NCBI RefSeq assembly: GCF_013376005.1
Contig: NZ_JABMJK010000002.1
Span: 248,001 to 312,000 of the forward strand
Direction of reading: 5' to 3'
DNA: 64,000 nucleotides
DNA from: Duganella sp. SG902
GTDB lineage: Bacteria > Pseudomonadota > Gammaproteobacteria > Burkholderiales > Burkholderiaceae_D
Shown piece by piece: positions 7,515 to 17,950 of this stretch. The notes under the pieces were generated by a model. It made no database searches. It had not been told where the DNA came from and was given only the letters and a program-made list of their open reading frames with translations. Every line of letters starts with the position of its first letter. Position 1 is the stretch's first letter. Both the position numbers and the translations under genes were made by a program.

Positions 7515-8177
7515 TCACGCCATGCCATGCTTGGTGGCGTAGACGTACAGCTCCAGCCGGTTGGCCACGCCCAGCTTCTGGTAGATGGTGGTCAGGTTGT
7601 TGCGCAGCGTCGGCTCGGCGATGAACAGCCTGGACGCCAGCTCCTTGTTGGGCGCGCCGTTGCCTTCCACCACCACCGCGACGATCTTGCGCTCCTTGGG
7701 CGTGAGCGAGGCGATGCGCGCCGCCTCCGGATCGGCCTTGGCCGCCGGCGCCGACCACTGGCCCAGCAGCGCGTTCATCAGCGCCGGATCGAGACAGGTC
7801 TCGCCGCGGTGCACGCTGCGGATGCCGTTCAGCACCACCTCGGCCGGCGCCTCCTTGCCGACCACGCCGCGCGCGCCCAGCCGCACCGCCTGGGTCAGCA
7901 AGCCCTGGTCGCGGTTGCCGGACAGGATCATCACGCGCGCGCCGCCGCTGTCCTGCAGCAGCCGCGGCAGGATCTCGATCGCGCTGCGGCCCTCGAGGTC
8001 GAGGTCGAGCACGATCACGTCCGGCTTGAGCGCGGCCGCCTGCTGCAGCGCGCTGTCGTTGTTGTGGGCGGTGCCGACCAGCCGCAGGTCGTCGCCGCCG
8101 CCCTCGATCAGTTTTTCCAGGCCCCACAGCATGGTCTTGTGGTCGTCGACCAGCATGATGCGGATGGGTGTGCTCAT
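7515..8177 (-). CDS. LuxR/NarL-type response regulator
   Basis: A 220-residue response regulator. The receiver domain (about 5-125) has the acidic pocket D11/D12 and a predicted phospho-acceptor D58 (VIVLDLDLEG). A NarL-type helix-turn-helix (about 155-215) contains LTPKERKIVAVVVEG and NKELASRLFIAEPTLRNNL. It lies 17 nt downstream of the histidine kinase gene, so the two form a pair. The four palindromes upstream of the adjacent pilin genes are plausible targets; this is inferred from proximity and dyad symmetry. Confidence 0.9.
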   Translation of the reverse strand: MSTPIRIMLVDDHKTMLWGLEKLIEGGGDDLRLVGTAHNNDSALQQAAALKPDVIVLDLDLEGRSAIEILPRLLQDSGGARVMILSGNRDQGLLTQAVRLGARGVVGKEAPAEVVLNGIRSVHRGETCLDPALMNALLGQWSAPAAKADPEAARIASLTPKERKIVAVVVEGNGAPNKELASRLFIAEPTLRNNLTTIYQKLGVANRLELYVYATKHGMA

Positions 8178-8194
8178 GGTCTTGCCTCGGTGGG

Positions 8195-9901
8195 TTAAAC
8201 CGGGATGGCGATGCTGACGGCGGTCACGCCGTCGGCGCCGTGCTCGACGGCGATGGTGCCGCCCAGCGCGGCGGTGCGCTCGGCCAGCGATCCGGGCAGG
8301 AATGGGGCCGGCGGACCTTCCGGTGTCTCGTTCTGGATGCGGATCCGCAGCTGGCCGTCAGCGTTGCTCAGGCTGACCGACCCGGTGCGGGCGCGCGTGT
8401 GTTTGCGTATATTGTGCATGCCTTCATTCACGATCTGGAACACCTCGGCGGCCAGGCGGTCGCTGATGGACAGGCCATCCTCGGCCTGTATCGTAATCTG
8501 GATGTCGTAGAACTGTTGCACCTGCTGCGCCTGCCGACGCAACGCCACCAGCAGCTCGGCCTCGGTCTGCGCCACCCCCTGCCGCACGCTGCGGGTGAAC
8601 TGGCGCATGTCGCCGATGACCTGGGTGGTCATGTCGAGCAGTTTATCAAGTTCGGCCGCGACAGGGTGATCCGATTGCAAGCGTTGCCGCACCGCGCTGA
8701 TGCCGTGGCGCAGGCCGATGTAGGGCTGGATGGTGGTGTCGTGCAGGTCGCGCGCGATCTTCTGGCGCTCGCGGAAGGCGGCGTCCGAGGCCAGCCGGTC
8801 GAGCAGCACGATGTTCTCGATCACGGGGAACACCTGCGCCGCCAGCTGTTGCAGAAACACCGCGTCGGCGCGGCTGAAGCGGAGCCGGTCCGACACCACG
8901 TAGATGCGGCCCTCGCCCTTGCGCAGCGGCAGCGGCGCGCTGACGAAGGAACTCGCGTCGAGCAAGTCGATCAGTTGCTCGAGCTGTTGCGGCGCCAGCG
9001 GCCGCCAGCGCGCCTCGCCCGGCGCGCGGCTGCGCGCCTCCAGCGAGCCGGGCCAGCGCGGATGCAGCGCCGCCGCGTACTGCACCAGCGCCTGCGGCGC
9101 GAACACCAGCAGCGGCGCGGCCGCCGCCTGCGGCAGGCGCGCCAGCGAGGCGCGGCCGCCGGGCGCGCCCGCCGAGTGCAGCTGCCACAGCTCGTCGCCG
9201 CTGTCGCGCATCAGCAGCAGGCAGTTGCTCGCATGGTAGAAGTCGCGCGTCTGCCGCAGCATGGTGGCGATGGTCTGGTTCACGCCGAAGCGCGGATTGG
9301 ACAGGCGGCTGACGTCGCGCAGCAGGCGCAGGCGCCGCCGCTGCGCCACCCCCATGCCGCCCCAGTAGGCGATCATGTAGCCGAGCGCCAGCACGAAGGC
9401 GGTGCGCAGCAGCAGGTGGCCGTGGTTGATGCTGCTGTCGGTCAGCCAGGTGGCCAGCGCCAGCGCGAAGGTGGCGCCCAGCGTGATGCGCGCGCCCTCG
9501 TCGAAGCCCCACTGGAACGAGGCGGTCAGGATCACGAAGAAGAAGAACGGGAAGAAGAAGCTGTTGCCGCCGCCGGTGCAGTACACCATCAGCGCGAACC
9601 AGCCGAGGTCGATCCAGTACACGGCCTTGCCATGCCAGAACGGGTTGCGGTGGCGGCGCGCCGCCAGCCACAGGGTCAGGCTGTGCAGCAGGTAGCCGCC
9701 GAAGATGAGCGAGCTGAGCAGGGTGCGCTCGCCATGGCGGTTGCCCAGGTCGCCCGGCGCCACGAACAGCGTCAGGATGGCGGTCAGCGCCAGCACCACG
9801 CGCATGACGAACACCATCGAGGCGCCGGCGGCGTCGCCACGGGCATGGGCGGTGCTGGAGTTGGGACTCTCTGCTATCACTGCCGCGTCTCCTGACTGCA
9901 T
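8195..9901 (-). CDS. membrane sensor histidine kinase (HisKA_3 type)
   Basis: A 568-residue sensor kinase. Residues about 30-200 contain five or six hydrophobic segments; a GAF-like region follows (about 215-365). The dimerisation/phospho-acceptor box is ERQKIARDLHDTTIQ with His387 and the HDxxxQ pattern of NarX/DesK-type kinases. An HATPase_c domain carries the N-box NEGMHNIRKH and a G-box near SLAERTAALGG. Partner of the response regulator immediately downstream. Because sensing is through membrane segments and a GAF-like region, the signal cannot be read from sequence. Confidence 0.9.
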   Translation of the reverse strand: MQSGDAAVIAESPNSSTAHARGDAAGASMVFVMRVVLALTAILTLFVAPGDLGNRHGERTLLSSLIFGGYLLHSLTLWLAARRHRNPFWHGKAVYWIDLGWFALMVYCTGGGNSFFFPFFFFVILTASFQWGFDEGARITLGATFALALATWLTDSSINHGHLLLRTAFVLALGYMIAYWGGMGVAQRRRLRLLRDVSRLSNPRFGVNQTIATMLRQTRDFYHASNCLLLMRDSGDELWQLHSAGAPGGRASLARLPQAAAAPLLVFAPQALVQYAAALHPRWPGSLEARSRAPGEARWRPLAPQQLEQLIDLLDASSFVSAPLPLRKGEGRIYVVSDRLRFSRADAVFLQQLAAQVFPVIENIVLLDRLASDAAFRERQKIARDLHDTTIQPYIGLRHGISAVRQRLQSDHPVAAELDKLLDMTTQVIGDMRQFTRSVRQGVAQTEAELLVALRRQAQQVQQFYDIQITIQAEDGLSISDRLAAEVFQIVNEGMHNIRKHTRARTGSVSLSNADGQLRIRIQNETPEGPPAPFLPGSLAERTAALGGTIAVEHGADGVTAVSIAIPV

Positions 9902-10205
9902 ACAAGCAAACTAAACGAAATAGCGTTTCGATAGTTGTTGCTAACACAATCGAGTCTACGCATACGAGGCTGCCATGTCCAGCCGGAGCGTGCTACGCTG
10001 AACGCGTGGTTCACGGGTGTTTAATGCTTTCGACGAACATTAAATAACTAGGCGAAACAAAATGAATCAAGCTAGAATGGCTCACCGTCACCCCGATCTT
10101 GTGGCGCCGCCACCGGCCGATCGCGCGCCGGCCCTGGCTGGCTACAGTCCCGCGCCGTCCGCGCCCCCGCCTGTGCACTCCCCACCGTACCACGGACGCA
10201 ACACC
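9902..10205. other. divergent intergenic region between the kinase and tadE-type genes
   Basis: About 300 bp that must hold promoters for the leftward two-component operon and the rightward TadE/TadG operon. A short inverted repeat ACGAAA-TAGC-GTTTCG lies just upstream of the kinase start. No copy of the pilin palindrome is present. An in-frame ATG at 10062 would extend the first TadE protein, but it lacks a Shine-Dalgarno and precedes a non-conserved stretch. Confidence 0.5.
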
Positions 10206-10679
10206 ATGCACACACCCGCACCCCGGCGCCGCCAGCGCGGCTCGGCCGTCGTTGAAATGGCCATCGTCGCGCCGATCGCCTTCCTGCTGCTGATCGGCGT
10301 GATCGAATACAGTATCCTGTTCTACACCACGCTGACCATGCAGTACGCGGTGCGCGAGGGCGCGCGCTACGCGATCACCGGGCGCACCGACCGCGACCCG
10401 GCCGCCAGCAACCAGCAGCGCTACCTGGCGGTGGTGCAGCAGATCAAAAACACCTCGATGGGCATGTACGACACGGTCAACCCGGTGATCTCGGTCAACA
10501 ACACCACCTACGCCAGCACCAACGCCTACAACGCCAATATGTTCGGCAGCCCGGGCGACATCGTGGTGCTGCGCCTCGACTGCACCTGGAAGCTGGCGAC
10601 GCCGCTGCTGGCGGTGTTCTTTCCGAACGGCGAATACAAGTTCAGCGTGGCGGCCACCATGCAGAACGAGGCTTTCTGA
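10206..10679 (+). CDS. TadE-like pseudopilin
   Basis: A 157-residue TadE-family protein: a basic N-terminus (RRRQRGSAVVEMAIVAPIAF) with the Glu-containing hydrophobic segment that is the TadE signature, followed by a soluble periplasmic part. TadE-like proteins are processed by the prepilin peptidase and are minor subunits or assembly factors of the Tad pilus. The start at ATG 10206 puts the signature at the usual place. Its stop overlaps the next start (TGATG). Confidence 0.85.
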   Translation: MHTPAPRRRQRGSAVVEMAIVAPIAFLLLIGVIEYSILFYTTLTMQYAVREGARYAITGRTDRDPAASNQQRYLAVVQQIKNTSMGMYDTVNPVISVNNTTYASTNAYNANMFGSPGDIVVLRLDCTWKLATPLLAVFFPNGEYKFSVAATMQNEAF

Positions 10680-11290
10680 TGCGCGCCCGCGGCCAGGCCG
10701 GCATCGCGGCGGTGGAGTTCGCGCTGCTGCTGCCCATCCTGCTGGTGCTGTTCATCGCGCTGATCGACGTGGGGCGCGCGCTGCAGGCCAACATGATCAT
10801 CATCAACCTCGGCCGCGAGGGCGCCAACCTGGCCTCGCGCGGCAAGCTGCAGCTGTCGGAGAACGCCCAGGCCATCATCGGCCAGGTGGCGGCGTCGGCG
10901 CCGCCGCTCGACATGAGCAAGCTGGGCATGATCTACATCACGCGCATCATGGGCTCGACCGCCAACGGCGTCACCAAGAGCATCGTGCTGGAGCAGTACC
11001 GCTGGGACGACAGCGTCAACAACCGCGGCTACCGCGTCAGCGGCTACGCGCCGGCCAGCAAGATCTGGACCTGCGGCAACTGGGCCAGCACCACGGCCGG
11101 CAGTTGCGTGGTCCCGGGCGGCAACAGTGCGCCGGTGGTGTCCATGATGAGCGGACAATTGCTCGACGGCGAAGTGATCTACGTGGTCGAGGTGTTCTAC
11201 AAGTTCAACATGCTGTTCAAGAGCTTCACCTTCGGCGGCTTCAGCACGCCCACGCTGGGGCCGGACTTTTATTCGATGACGGTATTCTGA
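10679..11290 (+). CDS. TadE/TadF-like pseudopilin
   Basis: A 203-residue second TadE-family protein with RARGQAGIAAVEFALLLPILLVLFIALIDVG at its N-terminus, the same Glu-containing pseudopilin segment, and a larger periplasmic domain. It is translationally coupled to the preceding gene by a 1-nt overlap and followed 2 nt later by the TadG-like gene. In tad loci two such small pseudopilins (TadE, TadF) normally accompany TadG; which one this is cannot be told by eye. Confidence 0.82.
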   Translation: MRARGQAGIAAVEFALLLPILLVLFIALIDVGRALQANMIIINLGREGANLASRGKLQLSENAQAIIGQVAASAPPLDMSKLGMIYITRIMGSTANGVTKSIVLEQYRWDDSVNNRGYRVSGYAPASKIWTCGNWASTTAGSCVVPGGNSAPVVSMMSGQLLDGEVIYVVEVFYKFNMLFKSFTFGGFSTPTLGPDFYSMTVF

Positions 11291-11292
11291 CC

Positions 11293-12678
11293 ATGCGCAC
11301 CCCGCACCGACTGAAACGGCAGCGCGGCGGCATCACCGTGATGGTGGTGATCTCGCTGACCACCTTGCTGGCCGTGGTGGGGCTGGCCTTCAGCGCCGGC
11401 CTGAGCTACATGGTCAAGGCCAAGCTCAACGCCGCCACCGACGCCGCCGGGCTGGCGGCCGCGCGCGCCATCAGCAACGGCAAGAACCAGACCGAGCAGA
11501 TCGCCAACGCCAAGGCGGCCGCGCAGCGCTTCTTCGCCGCCAACTTCCCGCCCAACTACCTGATGTCGACCGCCACGCTGAACGACGTCAACGTGGCCTT
11601 CAACACCAGCGAGGTGACCATCACCGTGAGCGCCTCGGCCACCATGCCGACCGCGTTGTTCGGCGGCTTCAGCACCGGGCCGATGTCGCCGGGCGTGCTG
11701 ACCGAGACCAAGCGCAAGGACCTGGACATGGTGGTGGTGCTGGACACCTCGGGCTCGCTGTCGGGCTCGGCGGCCAATGTGCGCAGCTCGGCCAAGACCT
11801 TTCTCAACCAGTTCAACGTCGAGCGCGACCGCGTCGGCCTGCTGCACTTCTCGTATGGCGCGGTGGTGGACGATCCGATCCGGCAGACCGCGCGCGGCTT
11901 CGACCGCGCCAGCATGCTGGACAACATCACCAGCTACAGCTTCAGCGGCTCGACCGCCTCGCCGGAGGGCATGTACGCGGCGCGCGCGCAAATCAACAGC
12001 GTGCCCACCACCAACAACAACCGCTCCAGCCTGCGCGTGATCGTGTTCTTCTCGGACGGCGCGCCGAACTCGTTCGGCACCACGCTCAAGTGGAACAACA
12101 GCGGCGACTGCAAGGATGTGAACAATCTGCCACGCGCCGGCACCATCGCCACCGACGACGATGGTTCCGGCACGCCGACCGGGCTGTTCGAGCTGGACCA
12201 GCAGTCGGACGACATGGGCGGCAGCTGCACGCCCTCCAACATCACCACCAAGGCCTCGGCCTTGCCGGATTGGTACAACGCCCATAATCAGCCGCAATCC
12301 AACATCTGGAACGACCCGGCGGCGCCGCGCGAGTTCCCGATCGTGACCAACTCGCCGCGCGTGGTGACCAGCGACATCACCTACCGGAACGTCAACCGCG
12401 CCGCGCGCAACCTGGTGGAGGCGATGGCGGCCAAGTCGCGCGACGAGGGCATCTATGTGTTCACGCTGGGGCTGGGCGCGGCGCTGAAGAGCGGCACCGG
12501 CGCCGACGGCGAAAAGGGCGAGGACACGCTGAAATGCATGGCCAACTCGACCGACGCGCCGGCGCGCTGCTTCAACGCGGCCAAGCCGGTCGGGGTGTAC
12601 TGCCACGCGGCCACCCAGGCCGACCTGACGCCGTGCTTCTCCAAGCTGGCGTCGGCCATCCTGCGCATCTCGAAATGA
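11293..12678 (+). CDS. TadG-like pilus protein with von Willebrand A domain
   Basis: A 461-residue protein beginning with a TadG-type membrane segment (GGITVMVVISLTTLLAVVGLA) and the conserved LNAATDAAGLAAAR. A VWA domain follows from about residue 145, with the metal-site motif DTSGSLSGS and later FFSDGAPNSF. TadG is thought to act in the envelope as a pilus-associated or anchoring protein. The start ATG 11293 lies 2 nt after the preceding stop. Last gene of the rightward pseudopilin operon; it converges with the next gene with only 1 nt between stops. Confidence 0.85.
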   Translation: MRTPHRLKRQRGGITVMVVISLTTLLAVVGLAFSAGLSYMVKAKLNAATDAAGLAAARAISNGKNQTEQIANAKAAAQRFFAANFPPNYLMSTATLNDVNVAFNTSEVTITVSASATMPTALFGGFSTGPMSPGVLTETKRKDLDMVVVLDTSGSLSGSAANVRSSAKTFLNQFNVERDRVGLLHFSYGAVVDDPIRQTARGFDRASMLDNITSYSFSGSTASPEGMYAARAQINSVPTTNNNRSSLRVIVFFSDGAPNSFGTTLKWNNSGDCKDVNNLPRAGTIATDDDGSGTPTGLFELDQQSDDMGGSCTPSNITTKASALPDWYNAHNQPQSNIWNDPAAPREFPIVTNSPRVVTSDITYRNVNRAARNLVEAMAAKSRDEGIYVFTLGLGAALKSGTGADGEKGEDTLKCMANSTDAPARCFNAAKPVGVYCHAATQADLTPCFSKLASAILRISK

Positions 12679-12679
12679 C

Positions 12680-13336
12680 TTACTGCTTGCGCACGTAGGT
12701 GGTCAGTTCCCACATGTCGCGGTTGTACAGGCGGCCCTGCCAGTCGGTGTCGCGGTAGTCGAGCTTGACGAAGTTGTTGAGCTCGGGGACGAACCAGACC
12801 GTCTCGGTCAGCTGGCCGCCGCCGTTCCTGGTGAACGCGTCGTCGGCGCTGTAGGTGGCCTCGACCACGATCTTCAGCGCCTCGAACTCGCCGGCCGGCA
12901 CCTTGACCTTTTCCCAGTCCAGCACCTTGCCCTTGATGTGGTAGCGCCAGTTCTTGCCCTGCTTGGGGTTGTTGCCGGTGGCGTCGCTGCTCCATTCCTT
13001 GCCCGGCGCCAGCGGGAAGGCGTAGCGCGCGAACGAGGGCGCGAAGTGCATGCTGCCGCGGTCGATGGGGTTCATCTCGGGGCTGAACAACTGCTCCGTC
13101 AGCAGCGCGCCGCTGGCCGCGCGCTTGATCGCCACGTGGATGCCGGCGTCGTCGATGGCCGCCACCTCCATGCGGTTGACGTTGCCCTTGGCGCCCTTCC
13201 AGACGTCGGTGTACTGGTAGGTCCACGAATCCCCGACCGCCGGCGCCGGCGGCGGCACCGATTCGCGGCTGCCCGCCAGCGCCGACAGGCAAGGCAGGAT
13301 GAAACAGAGCGCTGCAAACGAACGGTTGATGGTCAT
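12680..13336 (-). CDS. secreted protein of unknown function
   Basis: A 218-residue protein with a signal peptide (MTINRSFAALCFILPCLSALAG). The mature part is rich in Trp, Tyr and Asp (GDSWTYQYTDVWKG, FAPSFARYAFPLAPGKEW, NNFVKLDYRDTDWQG), suggesting a beta-rich periplasmic or extracellular domain. Similar short secreted proteins are annotated only as hypothetical in this group. No operon partner; it converges on the tadG-like gene. Confidence 0.75.
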   Translation of the reverse strand: MTINRSFAALCFILPCLSALAGSRESVPPPAPAVGDSWTYQYTDVWKGAKGNVNRMEVAAIDDAGIHVAIKRAASGALLTEQLFSPEMNPIDRGSMHFAPSFARYAFPLAPGKEWSSDATGNNPKQGKNWRYHIKGKVLDWEKVKVPAGEFEALKIVVEATYSADDAFTRNGGGQLTETVWFVPELNNFVKLDYRDTDWQGRLYNRDMWELTTYVRKQ

Positions 13337-13685
13337 GCTGTCTCCTTTGTTGTGATTTGTGCATTGACTATATAACCAACGTTGAACGAATGCTAGCGGC
13401 AGCGCAGCATGGAATATGTTCCGGCCTTGGGACGAAACGGGTGACTACCTCGGCATGAGAAAAATCGTTTCATATCGTGGGATGCGGCATGGCGGACTGC
13501 CGCATCTTTTTTCTCATTTTTTGAAAAGGCGTTTCATATCTCGAGAATTGATGGATATCCTATTGAAAATAAACGAATAAATTTAAGTTATATGTCTTAT
13601 ATAAGACTTTGTGCGACGCATCAGAATGGCCTACTATTTAGTCATGCGGTTTAGCTTATTCGTGTTTAATCCTTAGGAGATCAAA
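13337..13685. other. aceA upstream region with two direct repeats
   Basis: About 350 bp between the divergent secreted-protein gene and aceA. It is clearly AT-richer near aceA. It contains two copies of the 11-mer CGTTTCATATC (13466-13476 and 13530-13540) on either side of a terminator-like hairpin (13481-13512), then an AT-rich stretch with TATATAAGAC-like bases that probably includes the aceA promoter. A clean TTAGGAG Shine-Dalgarno precedes aceA. Confidence 0.5.
13481..13512 (+). terminator. orphan intrinsic terminator upstream of aceA
   Basis: A 9-bp stem GATGCGGCA/TGCCGCATC with an 8-nt loop, followed on the plus strand by a run of T. No plus-strand gene ends here: the left neighbour runs the other way and aceA starts 174 nt later. 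It must therefore end a short untranslated transcript or act as an attenuator in a long aceA leader. Confidence 0.7.
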
Positions 13686-15269
13686 ATGTCCCAATATCAA
13701 GACGACATCAAGGCAGTGGCAAAGCTGAAAGAGCAACAAGGCGCGGCCTGGAACGCCATCAATCCCGAATCGGCGGCCCGCATGCGCTCGCAGAACAGGT
13801 TCAAGACCGGCCTGGACATCGCCAAGTACACCGCCAAGATCATGCGCGCGGACATGGAGGCCTATGACAAGGATCCATCGAAATACACGCAGTCGCTGGG
13901 CTGCTGGCACGGTTTCATCGGCCAGCAAAAAATGATCTCGATCAAGAAGCACTTCAACAGCACCGACCGCCGCTACCTCTACCTGTCGGGCTGGATGGTG
14001 GCCGCGCTGCGTTCCGAGTTCGGCCCGCTGCCGGACCAGTCGATGCACGAAAAAACCGCCGTCTCGGCGCTGATCAGGGAGCTGTACACCTTCCTGCGCC
14101 AGGCCGATGCGCGCGAGCTGGGCGGCCTGTTCCGCCAGCTGGACGCCGCCGGCAGCGCCGCTGAAAAAGCCGCCATCCAGGACAAGATCGACAACCACGT
14201 CACCCACGTCGTGCCCATCATCGCCGACATCGACGCCGGTTTCGGCAACGCCGAGGCGACCTACCTGCTGGCCAAGCAATTCATCGAGGCGGGCGCCTGC
14301 TGCATCCAGATCGAGAACCAGGTGTCGGACGAGAAGCAGTGCGGCCACCAGGATGGCAAAGTGACGGTGCCGCACGAGGACTTCCTGGCCAAGATCCGCG
14401 CCATCCGCTACGCCTTCCTGGAGCTGGGCGTGGACGACGGCATCATCGTGGCCCGCACCGACTCGCTGGGCGCCGGCCTGACCAAGCAGATCGCCGTCAC
14501 CAGCCAGCCCGGCGACCTGGGCGACCAGTACAACTCCTTCCTGGACTGCGACGAGGTCTCGGCCGACGCGCTGGGCAACGGCGACGTGATCATCAAGCGC
14601 GACGGCAAGCTGCTGCGTCCCAAGCGCCTGCCGAGCAACCTGTTCCAGTTCCGCCCCGGCACCGGCGAGGCGCGCTGCGTGCTCGACTGCATCACCTCGC
14701 TGCAAAACGGCGCCGACCTGCTGTGGATCGAAACCGAGAAACCGCACATCGGCCAGATCGGCGGCATGGTCAGCGAAATCCGCAAGGTCATCCCGAACGC
14801 CAAGCTGGTGTACAACAACAGCCCATCGTTCAACTGGACCCTGAACTTCCGCCAGCAGGTGTACGACGCGATGAAGGCCGCCGGCGAGGACGTCTCGGCC
14901 TACGAGCGCGGCCAGCTGATGAGCGTGGAATACGACACGACCGAACTGGCCAAGCGCGCCGACGAGAAGATCCGCACCTTCCAGGCCGACGCAGCGCGCG
15001 AAGCGGGCATCTTCCACCACCTGATCACGCTGCCGACCTACCACACGGCGGCGCTGTCGACCGACAACCTGGCCAAGGAATACTTCGGCGACCAGGGCAT
15101 GCTGGGCTACGTGGCCGGCGTGCAGCGCAAGGAAATCCGCCAGGGCATCGCCTGCGTCAAGCACCAGAACATGTCCGGCTCGGACATCGGCGACGACCAC
15201 AAGGACTACTTCAGCGGCGAGGCGGCGCTGAAGGCGGCCGGCAAGGACAACACCATGAACCAGTTCTAA
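13686..15269 (+). CDS. aceA: isocitrate lyase
   Basis: Cleaves isocitrate to glyoxylate and succinate, the first glyoxylate-shunt step, allowing growth on acetate and fatty acids. The 527-residue protein carries the active-site segment SDEKQCGHQDGK around the catalytic Cys, plus metal-site regions (DIDAGFGNAEATYLL, ARTDSLGA). At about 530 residues with KQCGH instead of KKCGH it is the longer form found in pseudomonads and betaproteobacteria. The ATG has a strong upstream AGGAG. A terminator follows at once, so it is monocistronic. Confidence 0.96.
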   Translation: MSQYQDDIKAVAKLKEQQGAAWNAINPESAARMRSQNRFKTGLDIAKYTAKIMRADMEAYDKDPSKYTQSLGCWHGFIGQQKMISIKKHFNSTDRRYLYLSGWMVAALRSEFGPLPDQSMHEKTAVSALIRELYTFLRQADARELGGLFRQLDAAGSAAEKAAIQDKIDNHVTHVVPIIADIDAGFGNAEATYLLAKQFIEAGACCIQIENQVSDEKQCGHQDGKVTVPHEDFLAKIRAIRYAFLELGVDDGIIVARTDSLGAGLTKQIAVTSQPGDLGDQYNSFLDCDEVSADALGNGDVIIKRDGKLLRPKRLPSNLFQFRPGTGEARCVLDCITSLQNGADLLWIETEKPHIGQIGGMVSEIRKVIPNAKLVYNNSPSFNWTLNFRQQVYDAMKAAGEDVSAYERGQLMSVEYDTTELAKRADEKIRTFQADAAREAGIFHHLITLPTYHTAALSTDNLAKEYFGDQGMLGYVAGVQRKEIRQGIACVKHQNMSGSDIGDDHKDYFSGEAALKAAGKDNTMNQF

Positions 15270-15290
15270 AACTGGCGCCGTAGCACGCTG

Positions 15291-15316
15291 AAGCCCGCCT
15301 CGCGCGGGCTTTTTTC
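15291..15316 (+). terminator. aceA terminator
   Basis: GC-rich stem AGCCCGC/GCGGGCT followed by six T, about 20 nt after the aceA stop codon; it also separates aceA from the convergent rng gene. Confidence 0.88.
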
Positions 15317-15331
15317 ATTGAGCGGCGCCGC

Positions 15332-16798
<1,467 letters not shown>

Positions 16799-16842
16799 GC
16801 CCCGATGATACACGGCCGAAGTCCGGCACGCCACAAAGGTGG

Positions 16843-17463
16843 CTAGGGGAGCGGCAAACCCGCCTGACGCAGGAGTTGCACGGTCTCGTAGATGGGCAGG
16901 CCCATGATGCCGGAATGGCTGCCGGAGATGTGCTCGATGAATTGCGCGGCCGGGCCCTGGATGCCGTAGCCGCCGGCCTTGTCGTACGGCTCGGCCGAGG
17001 CGCAATACGCGGCGATCGCCGCCGGCGACAGCACGCCGAAGCGCACGTCGGACACCTGCGTGACCTGGCCCGCGAAGTCGGCCGAGGCCACCGCGATGGA
17101 GGTCAGCACCTGGTGCGTACGGCCCGACAGCTGCCGCAGCATGGCGGTGGCCTCGGCCGGGTTGGCCGGCTTGCCGAGGATGGCGCCATCGATGGTGACG
17201 GTGGTGTCGGCCGACAGCACGGGACGCGGCGCCATGCGGCGCCTGGTCACCAGGTCGGATGCAAATTTGGCTTTTTCCAGCGCCACCCGCGCGACGTAGT
17301 CGAGCGGCGCCTCGCCGGGCAGCACTTCCTCGGTCACGTCCGGGCCGCGCGGGCCGTCGCTGCGCAGCAGCAGCAGTTCGAAGTCGATGCCGACCTGGCG
17401 CAGCAGCTCGCGCCGCCGCGGGCTTTTCGAGGCGAGGTAAATCTTCTTGTCGACCGGTTTCAT
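16843..17463 (-). CDS. maf: Maf-like nucleotide pyrophosphatase
   Basis: Maf proteins hydrolyse non-canonical or modified NTPs. The 206-residue product has the N-terminal signature YLASKSPRRRELLRQVG, the catalytic/metal segment SADTTVTIDG and the conserved QFIEHISGSHSGIMGLPIYE near the C-terminus. It sits between rlmH and rng, its usual place in betaproteobacteria. Substrate preference (dTTP/UTP versus m7GTP type) is not assigned. Confidence 0.93.
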   Translation of the reverse strand: MKPVDKKIYLASKSPRRRELLRQVGIDFELLLLRSDGPRGPDVTEEVLPGEAPLDYVARVALEKAKFASDLVTRRRMAPRPVLSADTTVTIDGAILGKPANPAEATAMLRQLSGRTHQVLTSIAVASADFAGQVTQVSDVRFGVLSPAAIAAYCASAEPYDKAGGYGIQGPAAQFIEHISGSHSGIMGLPIYETVQLLRQAGLPLP

Positions 17464-17473
17464 ATGGTTGTTG

Positions 17474-17944
17474 TTAGACGCGGTGATAAGGGTGGTTCTG
17501 GGTAATGGTCCAGGCGCGGTATAGCTGCTCGGCCAGCATCACCCGCACCATACCATGCGGCAGCGTCATGCTGGAGATCCGTATCAAGCCTTCCGCGCGC
17601 GCCTTCAGGGCCGGATCGAGACCGTCGGCGCCGCCGATCAGGAAGGCCGTGTCGCGGCCATCCTGCTGCCACGCCTCCAGCTGCTGCGACAGGCCCACCG
17701 AGGTGAGGTCCTTGCCGCGTTCATCGAGGGCGATGATGCGCACCGATTTCGGCAGCGCCGCCTCGATGCGCTCGCGTTCCAGCGCCATCGCGGTGGCGGC
17801 GGTCTTGCTGCCGGAACGCTCGACCGGCTTGATCTCCTTCAGCACGATCTTCAGTTCCGGCGGCATGCGCTTCACATACTCGGCGTAGCCGGTTTCTATC
17901 CAGGCCGGCATCTTGTGGCCGACCGCAGCGATGATCAGCTGCAT
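17474..17944 (-). CDS. rlmH: 23S rRNA (pseudouridine-1915-N3)-methyltransferase RlmH
   Basis: SPOUT methyltransferase acting on helix 69 of 23S rRNA. The 156-residue length is exactly the family length. The knotted SAM-binding C-terminus is clear: [11 protein letters not shown], then [21 protein letters not shown] and the final HPYHR. It lies 6 nt downstream of rsfS. Confidence 0.96.
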   Translation of the reverse strand: MQLIIAAVGHKMPAWIETGYAEYVKRMPPELKIVLKEIKPVERSGSKTAATAMALERERIEAALPKSVRIIALDERGKDLTSVGLSQQLEAWQQDGRDTAFLIGGADGLDPALKARAEGLIRISSMTLPHGMVRVMLAEQLYRAWTITQNHPYHRV

Positions 17945-17950
17945 ACGGGA

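Noticed and set aside
10062..10205. N-terminal extension of the first TadE-like protein from ATG 10062
   Set aside because: The extra 48 residues are not pilin-like and the ATG lacks a ribosome binding site; ATG 10206 places the TadE signature normally.
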